Source of the DNA: Dromiciops gliroides
Lineage: Eukaryota; Chordata; Mammalia; Microbiotheria; Microbiotheriidae
Assembly (NCBI RefSeq): GCF_019393635.1
Contig: NC_057862.1
Span: forward strand, 676,450,314 to 676,514,313
Direction: 5' to 3'
Length of the DNA stretch: 64,000 bases
The notes under the pieces were generated by a model that searched no databases, was not told the origin of the DNA, and saw nothing but the letters and a program-made list of their open reading frames with translations. Shown piece after piece: positions 56,160-64,000 of the stretch (position 1 is its first letter; the number at the start of each line of letters is the position of its first letter). Position numbers and translations under genes: made by a program.

Positions 56160-58040
56160 ACATGTCCAGGTCTCCCTCATCCTTAAAAAACCCTTCATTT
56201 AACCTTGCCCTTCTTCTCCCATCCTCTCCATCTCCTTTCTTTTCCAGGCCTCCATTTCTTAGCCTCACACTCACTTCTCTAAACTCACACCAACTCAAGA
56301 CGTTCTCCAGGGTTACCAACAATCTCCCAAATGCTCAGTCCAATGACCTTTGATCAGCACTAACTCTGCTTGACCTCTGTGCAGTTTTCACAGAGCTATG
56401 AAAACTTTACTGTGCTATAAAAATGTTAGCACTGGACACCTCCTACCATGGCTTCTACACCAGCGCTACTGCTTGGCTTTCTCTCCATCATACCAGTCTG
56501 CCGTCTCCTCAGTCTCTCAGATTCTTGTCATGGGCATCCCTCCCAGCTGCACCCCAGGCCCTCTACTGTTCTGTTCATACACCCCACTTTGCCGATCTCA
56601 CCAGCTCCCAGGGATCCAGTCATCAGCCTATGCAGACAACTTCCAGACCTAATCCCTCCCCCAAACTTCAGTTTGGCAACACCAATTTCCTGCATCACAA
56701 GTGCAGCTAGTGTGAGCCTACACTTGTACTCCTGAAGGATAGTGAGTGTGCATTCGTACACCCACAGACCCTCACACTTTAAAATGCCCCTATCTCCGTG
56801 GAAGACCCCATCATCTCTTTCTTTTTTTTTTTTTTAAGTGAGGCAATTGGGGTTAAGTGACTTGCCCAGGGTCACACAGCTAGTAAGTGTCAAGTGTCTG
56901 AGGCCAGATTTGAACTCAGGTACTCCTGACTCCAGGGCCAGTGCTCTATCCACTGTGCCACCTAGCTGCCCCATCTCTTTCTAATAACTCTCTCCACTCA
57001 GACTCTGAGTACTCCAGGTCCTCATTTACTCTCACCTGGAGAATGCAGCAATGTCCGGATTGGTCTCCCCTACTCTCCAGCCCATTTCTCCACATAGCTA
57101 CCAAACTGATGTTCCTAAAACAGAGGTGACCAAGTCACCTCTGCTCTACTCAAAAGTCTTCAAGAGCCCCTATCACCTCAAGGTCAGAACAGAGATTGCC
57201 CGGCCTGACATTTAAGCCTGCCCAAATCTGGCTTCCGTGTACCCTTGCAGTCGTGTTTCATCTAACTTCCTGTCTCCCATGGTCCTTTTCCATCCAGTTG
57301 CTCTGGCTCTCCTCTCCTCTTCAGGTGCTGGCACCAGCAACCCCCCCAACATCTGGAACGGGCTCCCTGCTCCCCTCCACCTCACAGGATCGCTAGCTCA
57401 GGCTCTGCCCTCGACCTGGGGCCTTTCCAGCTTGGAGCCCCTCTCATGAACTGTGTAAATTTCTCCCCGCACTGGAGAATGACTGACCACCAGGCATCCA
57501 CCTCCACGCCTCCCACACCTAACCCCTTGTCCAGACTTCTCACTCTGGACTATTTCAACGGCCTCCTCAGTGGTCTTGGCCCCAGGTGTCCCCCAGCCCA
57601 GCCCATCCTACACAGGGCTGACAGTCCTTACAGACCGATGGGGCACCTCCTCATTTACCACCTCCGTCCCACTCCTCCTCCTCCAATCCTTCCCAGGCCA
57701 TCACCTGCACGGACAATACGGTCCCTTCCTTCACCCTCCCAAACAGCTGGTAACTCATTGCAGATCAGCCCCACTGTCTATGCTCAAATCCCCTGCCTCC
57801 TTGGCCTACCAGTGACCACACAATCCCCCCTGCTCAGCCCCCACCCTGGGATGACTCCCGTTCATCTACAAAACCCTACGAATGGAGCCTACTACAATTT
57901 ATATTGCCTAAGCGTGCCTGGGCCAGCAATGCCTTGCTCCACCACCCTTATGGATTCACAAGCTCACTCACCACAGCAGCTGTTTCCAACATTCTCGTTT
58001 CTCAAGCCTTCCAGGCACCTCCACGCTGACAAGCCTCACC
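56160..58040 (+). mobile_element. L2 LINE fragments in sense
   Basis: Pieces follow L2 RT order: a YADD-like SSAYADNFQT frame near 56620-56650, CTCACCTGGAGAATGCAGCA near 57030, and LDYFNGLLSGLGPR near 57545-57590. A SINE splits it at 56823-56971. At least two L2 copies overlap here. The 201-codon frame at 57446-58051 is part of this, not a host gene. Confidence 0.65.
56823..56971 (-). mobile_element. WSINE1-type SINE nested in L2
   Basis: Full length, with 11-bp TSD CATCTCTTTCT at 56812-56822 and 56972-56982. Confidence 0.95.
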
Positions 58041-58063
58041 AATCAACATGAGCTCCCTTTTCT

Positions 58064-58519
58064 TTTTTTTTTAATTAATAAAGTATTTTATTTTTCTTCC
58101 GTTACATGTAAAGATAGTTCTCAACTTTTGTTTATACAAACTTTACAATTTCAGATTTTTCTCCCTCCCCCCTCCCCTAGACAGCAGGTAATCTGATATA
58201 GGTTATATAGATATATAGACATAATAACATTAAACATATTTCTGCATTAGTCATGTTATAAGAGAAAAAATCAGAGCAATGATGAAAAACCTCAAAATAG
58301 AAAAAAACAACAGCATCAAAACCAAAAGAAATAGTATGGTTCATTCAGCATCTATACTCTGCAGTTCTTTTTTTTTTTCCCTTGGATTTGGAGATCCTCT
58401 TCCATCACAAGTTCCCTGGAACTCTTTTGTGCCATTGCATTGGTGAGAAGAATATAATCCATCACAGTAGATCAACACTCAATGTTGATGATACTGTGTA
58501 CAATGTTCTTCTGGTTCTG
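58064..58519 (-). mobile_element. 5'-truncated L1 with perfect TSD
   Basis: A 456-bp L1 3'UTR copy with its poly(A) at the low-coordinate end. The perfect 16-bp TSD ATGAGCTCCCTTTTCT lies at 58048-58063 and 58520-58535. It inserted into L2 and is among the younger L1 events here. Confidence 0.93.
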
Positions 58520-58535
58520 ATGAGCTCCCTTTTCT

Positions 58536-59640
58536 CCTCTCTCATCTCACCATGCTCAGGTGCCTTGCCAAGGAAAACCTCCCAACATGCATCCTTCATC
58601 CCACCCTCTCCCATCTTCTCCAGCTGACTGCCCCCTCTCTATTATCTCACACTCTAACCTTCAATCTCCCTCTATCTATGACTCCTTCTCCACTGCCCAT
58701 GTATTGTCCATCCTTAAAAAGCCCTAACTAGATCGATCACCTCAGCTAAGTTCCTTGAGAAAACCATCTGCAGAGTAGAGTCAAACTCAAATAGAAAGAG
58801 AGAACTGCAGGCTATTGCCCTTTTATTTATGTTGTTAAACATTTCCTGGCTCAGTGAGAGTTTGGCACCAGTGATGTACAAGAAGGCTGGGGGGGGGGGC
58901 GGCGGCGCTAGGTGGCACAGTGGATAAAGCACTGGCCCTGGATTCAGGAGGACCTGAGTTCAAATCCGGCCTCAGACACTTGACATTTACTAGCTGTGTG
59001 ACCCTGGGCAAGTCACATAACCCCCATTGCCCCGCAGGAAAAAAAAAAAAAAGAAGGCTCCTGGGGGTCTTCTTAGCTTTCTACAGTCTGGCTTAGGCTG
59101 TCACTATTCTGCTGAACCCACCCCTGTCCTATGTGAATAGCTCTTAGTCGCAAATCGAATTGCCTTCACTCAATTTTCATCCTCCCTAACCTCTCTGAAC
59201 CCATGGCACTGCTGATCACCCTCTCTTCTCCAGGGTTAGGGGCACTGCTCTCTACCTCCTGGTTCTGCTCTTGTCTGTTCTTGTCTCCTCTTAGTCCTTT
59301 GATGTATTTTCCTCCAGCTCTTTCTCCTCCAGCCATGGGTGTCCTCCAAGCCTCTGTCAGGGACCCTCTTCCTCCTCCCTGTGCTCCACCTTATTTGGTG
59401 ATCTTAGCTCCCGAGGGTCTATGCCAATGATCTCCATGTTCATAGTCCAACCCAAATGCTTCTCCTGACTTCCAGTGTCTCACCACCAAGTGCCTGATGC
59501 ACATCTCAAACTGGATATTCCATAGGTATCTCAAACTCAACATTCCCAAAACAAAACTCAGGATCTTTCTCCAGAAAACCTTCCTATTACTGTAAATAGC
59601 ACCGCCATGCAAGTGGCAGAGCAGCAATTCACAACTAGGT
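58536..59640 (+). mobile_element. L2 LINE, continued, split by a SINE
   Basis: CATGTATTGTCCATCCTTAA and GTATCTCAAACTCAACATTC with CCAAAACAAAACTCAGGATC are L2-like in sense. The SINE at 58889-59050 interrupts it. Confidence 0.65.
58889..59050 (+). mobile_element. WSINE1-type SINE nested in L2
   Basis: Full length with an expanded G/GGC head; TSD AAGAAGGCT at 58880-58888 and 59051-59059. Confidence 0.93.
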
Positions 59641-59652
59641 CATCTTCCTCAG

Positions 59653-59654
<2 letters not shown>

Positions 59655-59692
<38 letters not shown>

Positions 59693-59765
59693 AGGGAGAG
59701 CGAGCGAGAGCGAGCGAGAGAGCGAGAGAGAGCGAGAGAGAGCGAGAGAGAGCGAGAGAGAGCAA
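59655..59765. repeat. (GT)n followed by a (GAGAGAGC)n array
   Basis: About 17 GT units run into 8-10-bp GAGAGAGC/GAGC units. Confidence 0.93.
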
Positions 59766-59984
59766 GCGCATTTCTGCAGAGTTGTATCCTGGCTGGGAAG
59801 GGAGAAAGATGAATTTTCTACTCTCCTGAGCCAAGCTTGGTCATCAATCAAAACACCGATTAAGTGCTGGGTCAATGCACCGTTAGGCCTTGGAGGCAGA
59901 AGTACAAAGAATAAAACAATCCCTACTTGCAAGAAACTTATGTCCTAATGGGGAAAAAATAAGCACATACATATATGTTGGTGG

Positions 59985-60440
59985 TCCTGGTGGTCTTTTG
60001 TTGTCAAAGAGGACCAAGAACATCACAGGGTTATATCTTGACTCCTTCGTTAACTGGATTTAAGTGAGGCAGAGTTGAGCCAAGTTGTCAGCTTCACTCT
60101 CTCTTCCAGAGTCGTCCAGTTCAGTGGCAGGACAACAGTCAGGGTAGATGGCCCAGGATGCAGTGGGTGCCCTTGGTCTCTTCAACGTCTGACCAACCTC
60201 TCAGCTTCCCACAGAGCCTCTATCACCCACTTTTATGGCCACTGGAACAAATTATTCTCACCTGCCCGTTCTATCAGAAAGTCTTCACCTGCTTGTGGTC
60301 TGTTGGTTACCTTCCACCTGGTGTAGCCCATCTGCTGAGATGGTTTCCTGGGGTGCGGCTGCTGAGCATGCTACAGCTTCTTGAAGCCACAGGTGAGCTG
60401 GCTGAAGGCGGACACCAAAGGTGAATGAGCAGCCCTGAAA
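59985..60440 (+). repeat. marsupial-type interspersed repeat, class not named
   Basis: The text TTGTTGTCAAAGAGGACCAA, GGATTTAAGTGAGGCAGAG and GATGGCCCAGGATGCAGTGG is of a kind I recall as repeated in marsupial DNA. I cannot assign the family. Confidence 0.45.
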
Positions 60441-60539
60441 AGGGCACGCATGTATACATACAAACAAACATATATATATATATATGGAACACAAAGCAGA
60501 TAAAGTATCCGTATATACAAGAAGTTAAACATAAGGTAG

Positions 60540-61420
60540 TTTGGGAAGAAGGGCACTAACTGTTGAGTGTGTCAGGAAAGGGAGCGTGAGCAGTGTCTTG
60601 AAGGAACTAATGGAAGGCCTCTGAGGAAGCTGTGCACTCCAGGTGTGGGGGGTTAACCAAGGAGCAGAGGTAGCGTCAATCTGGCTGGATTGAAGAGTAC
60701 AGGAAGTGAAGGAATGTCCACCGAGGCTGGAAAACTAGCCTTCAAAGCGAACAGAGCATATACTTGGTTGAGAGGCAATAGAAAGTCACTGGAGTTGACT
60801 GGTTAGAGATCAACAAGAGTTTATTATTTATTAAGCACTTACTATGTGCTCAATAGTGAAGGGCAGAAACAGGGTCTCTGCCCTTCAGAAGCCTCCCGGT
60901 ATAGATCTAGAAAATCATCAGTAGATAGTAACATGTATCCAGATATAGCTCAGAGAGAAGAAACTGGAGGAGGGAGAAGGGAAGAGCCAAAAAGCCATCC
61001 ACCTTTACACTGGAATTGGAGCTAAGTTCTGAAGGAGGCAAAGGTATGAGAAGGGGGATGGGGGCAGCAGGTGAAAAGGCATGCATTAAGGAGATGAATT
61101 CCGTGTAAGCCACAGCCAAGAGGCTGGTGTCACTGAATTTGTAAACACATGGATGGGAGTAAAGTATAAGAAGTCCAAAAAGGTCTGAAGAGGCCAGGCT
61201 GGGAAGGACTTCAAAAGCCAAACAAAGGATCTTATAATCGATCCTAGAGATAATAGGGAGCCACCAGAGTTTACAGAATGGGGGGTTGGGCTGTGACTAG
61301 ATCAGATCCATGCTTTAGGCAAATTGAAGAGGTAACTGAGTGGAGGGTGGATTGGAATGGGGAAGACTACCCAGCAGGCTTGTCACAATAATGCAGGCAT
61401 TTAAGAGACTTACTCAGGGT
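60540..61420 (+). repeat. two adjacent copies of the unnamed recurrent repeat
   Basis: One partial copy (60540-60800) is followed by a longer one starting TTTATTAAGCACTTACTATG and running to CAGCAGGCTTGTCACAATAA. Confidence 0.55.
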
Positions 61421-61889
61421 CATACAGACTGTATGGTTCAGAGATGGGACCATGAACCTAAGCATATCTTCTTGGACGTGAGGCCGGCTATCTGCTTCAC
61501 TGGAAGCGTCCAACATAGCTCAGAGGCTACATGTGGCCAACAACGCATCCCGATGTCACCCAACCTCATTAAAAATGTAATTGGGAAATAATTTAACAAA
61601 ATAAGAGTCAATAAAACAGATAACATCGCATCTTAAAATGTCAATATGTGGCCACAGGGATTCTTATACACAGATTAGTGGCTCTGTGTCTATTTTAATT
61701 TGACACCACTGTTCTAAGCTATAAGTAAATGTCAGTAGAAATTAAGAGTGCCTACAAGAAGGGGGAAATACGAAGTTAAACAAGACTTGTTCCCTGCCCT
61801 GACAGAGGTCACAATCGGAGAATCAGCTTTGATTTTTAAAAAGAGAAATGTTTTATCTTTGCTTTTAAACAACCTCCCTGTCACTGCCC

Positions 61890-62640
61890 GATGGCTGCAC
61901 TCTCTCCTTACCACACTACTGCCCAAAACTAATCACAAACTGCTGGGGTTTCCCCAGCTTGAGCTACGACCAGCTCTTTCATTTCCAGGCTCTGCAGACA
62001 CCTTGGTTCAAGCCTTCCTCACTTTATACCTGGATCATGAGCTCTCATCGGTCTCCCTGTGGGCAAGTTTCTACTTCTTCCAGTTTGGGAGAGGCAGCTT
62101 GTGAGAGCAGAGAGAAGAGATCTGGGCTGGCATCAGGAAGACTCTGGTTCAGACACTGTGTGAATCCTGGGAACTCACTAGCTGGGGGACAACTCAGCCT
62201 CAGTTTCCTCATCTGAAAAAATGGTAGCCTCCAAGGTCCCTTTCATCTTTAAATAAATAAACTAACGACTGATCTCCTCAAAACCTGGTTTTGATTGTGT
62301 TACTAGACCCGCCACTGTTAACCACTTCAAACGCAGACTCTGCTTGGTTTGCAAACACCCCACCGGTGGTGGCCCTCGCCACCCTTCTTTCCCCATCCTC
62401 CCCAACATGACTCTTCCAGGCCAGTCTGACCAGCCTCTGCTCTCATGTCATACTAGTTAGGCCCAGTTCCCCATCTGAAATGCCTCCCTCGCTCTGGCCA
62501 CGCTTCAAACAGCACCTAACTCGTCTCACCTACTCCCTGAAGACCTCTTCGATGAGTTAGTTCGCACTGCTCTTCTCCCTTCCTTAAAGGCAGACCGAAG
62601 CACTTACAGTTAGCTGCTCAGGGGCCCACTGCGAAGCACT
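61890..62640 (+). mobile_element. L2 LINE fragments with a MIR-type SINE
   Basis: GCCTTCCTCACTTTATACCT and CTACTCCCTGAAGACCTCTT are L2-like in sense; a MIR-type SINE lies at about 62095-62260. Confidence 0.5.
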
Positions 62641-63109
62641 CAGCAGTTCTCCTCCACCAGACTGAAAGGGAGGCAAGGATGGGAAATAACAGCTGGTTTA
62701 AACAGATGGCATGAGCAGCGACAACATCTTCAGATAAACCATCTCAGCTGATCCCAACACCCAGAAAGGGAGGCAGCAGAAGTATGAAGGAGGTTCCAAG
62801 AAGGCAGGTGTCTTACCCTGGGGCACACAGCCACAGTGTGTGCTGGGTTCTGGTTTGTGTTGGCCACATTAGGAGAAGCTTTACAAATGATAGTGCGTGC
62901 TGCTCTCTCCCTGGATCGTCTCTTCCCCCTCCCTGGTAGCTGGTATTTGACTTTCCGCCTTCATCCTTCCCACATGTGCCCAAAAGCTCTATCCTTCCAA
63001 GTCATGTGATATCTGACAAAAAGAGCCCATTCAATCAAAAAATGTGGGGCTGGGAGAACAGAACACTACTGGCATCCAGCTGCCACGTCACTCAGCAGCA
63101 ACAATGCTG

Positions 63110-63746
63110 CTGATTAAGCACCTGCTCTGGGCCAAGCACAGGACACACGGAGCAAGAGACAGTCCCAAAGACAGGAGGAAGACAATAAAGAACAACTATG
63201 CACAAGCAAGATACTTAAAAGGATAAATTGGAAACAATTTCGGGGGAAGGCACTAAGATTTGAGGAGGACCAAAAGATGAGATTATAGCTGGGATCTGAA
63301 GGAAGTTGGGGGGCCTGAAAGAGGAGGAAAGAGCTCTCAGCCTAGGAGTTAGCATATGTAATGCCTTGTGTTCTGTTCAAGAGCTGGAAAGCCCAATGGC
63401 ACTGGATCACTGAGTACACAGCGGGTAAGGTATAAGAGGAATGGAAAAGGCCGGATTATGAAGGACTTTAAAAGCCAAGGCAGCAATTGGAAGCCATTAC
63501 AGTGTACTGAAATGGGGGCATTACCATGATGATGGCTGGGGTGGAGGGTGGACTTGAGACAGGGAGACTGACCAGTTGGCCCTTTCGATAATCCAGGCAT
63601 GAGGTGATGACTGTACCAGCGCTACAGCAGCGTCAGAGGAGGAGCCCTAGAGGAGATATTAAAAAGGCCAAATCCACAGGGCTGAGCAACAGATTAGATG
63701 GGAGGGGTGTGCGTGTGCGTGTGCGTGCTCGTGCGTGTGCGTGCGC

Positions 63747-63799
<53 letters not shown>

Positions 63800-64000
63800 C
63801 TCGCACTCCAGGAATGACACCTACGCTGTAAGCCTGGGTGACTGAGAGGACAGCGTTGCTCTGGACAGTAATAGCAAAGTCAGGAAGAAGAGGGTTTGGA
63901 GGAAAAGGACAATGGGTTCAGTTTGGGGTGTGTTCCATTTAAGATGTCTAATGGACACCCAAATGAGGATGTCTAATGGACAAGGTAGTTGGAGATGCAA
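63110..64000 (+). repeat. copy of the unnamed recurrent repeat, runs off the window
   Basis: It reads from GATTAAGCACCTGCTCTGGG through GGCATGAGGTGATGACTGTA to TAAGATGTCTAATGGACACC. It carries a GT microsatellite inside. Confidence 0.6.
63708..63798. repeat. (GT)n microsatellite with GTGC head
   Basis: GTGCGTGT units run into about 22 GT units. Confidence 0.95.

Larger units (their letters stand above)
52167..64000. other. probable PAIP2B intron 1 or upstream DNA
   Basis: No CpG island and no coding exon of a known gene is visible between the 52166 acceptor and the window end. The stretch is mostly repeats listed separately. The PAIP2B first exon is therefore probably beyond 64000. Confidence 0.5.

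Noticed and set aside
57446-58051. 201-codon open frame
   Set aside because: It contains LDYFNGLLSGLG and follows L2 order; it is a LINE remnant in a pyrimidine-rich stretch.

Overview
The window is vertebrate nuclear DNA from a marsupial. It holds intron-split genes, a CpG-island promoter, and about 30 copies of a young tRNA-derived SINE of the WSINE1/CORE-SINE type. Older MIR/MAR1-like SINEs, L2, CR1/L3 and L1 copies are also common. The SINE type suggests an Australian lineage such as dasyurid, koala or kangaroo kin; I cannot name the species.

Two protein-coding genes are supported exon by exon. NAGK (N-acetylglucosamine kinase) lies on the + strand with ten coding exons from 11323 to 26732. 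They join in frame to 341 codons and all ordinary splice sites are present. Its first exon sits in a CpG island (about 10590-11600). PAIP2B (poly(A)-binding-protein-interacting protein 2B) lies on the - strand with three coding exons (52155-52015, 36085-35909, 35351-35295) giving 124 residues. It ends in an intact PAM2 motif and probably has a 3'UTR of about 4.5 kb reaching about 30815. The genes converge tail to tail. Their jobs are unrelated: amino-sugar salvage for NAGK, and translational control through PABP for PAIP2B.

Layout: 1-10600 is intergenic repeats (SINEs, microsatellites, one solo LTR at 3471-4070). 10600-28300 is NAGK with SINEs, an antisense L1 in intron 6 and an L2 in intron 7. 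28300-30800 is short intergenic DNA with no recognisable gene. 30800-52166 is PAIP2B, whose 15.9-kb intron 2 carries nested L1s, a U6 snRNA retropseudogene and a solo LTR inside an L2. 52167-64000 is probably PAIP2B intron 1 or upstream DNA, rich in L2, SINEs and microsatellites. No PAIP2B 5' exon or CpG island is seen there.

I found no novel multi-gene system. The best leads are an M-box/CLEAR-like site in the NAGK promoter and the direct NAGK-PAIP2B adjacency, without the genes I recall between them in human. Others are an L1 insertion with its 5' end but only part of ORF1 and target-site duplications on both sides, and two SINE pairs that each share one target-site duplication. A recurrent repeat that I cannot name also appears in at least nine places, always in the same orientation.
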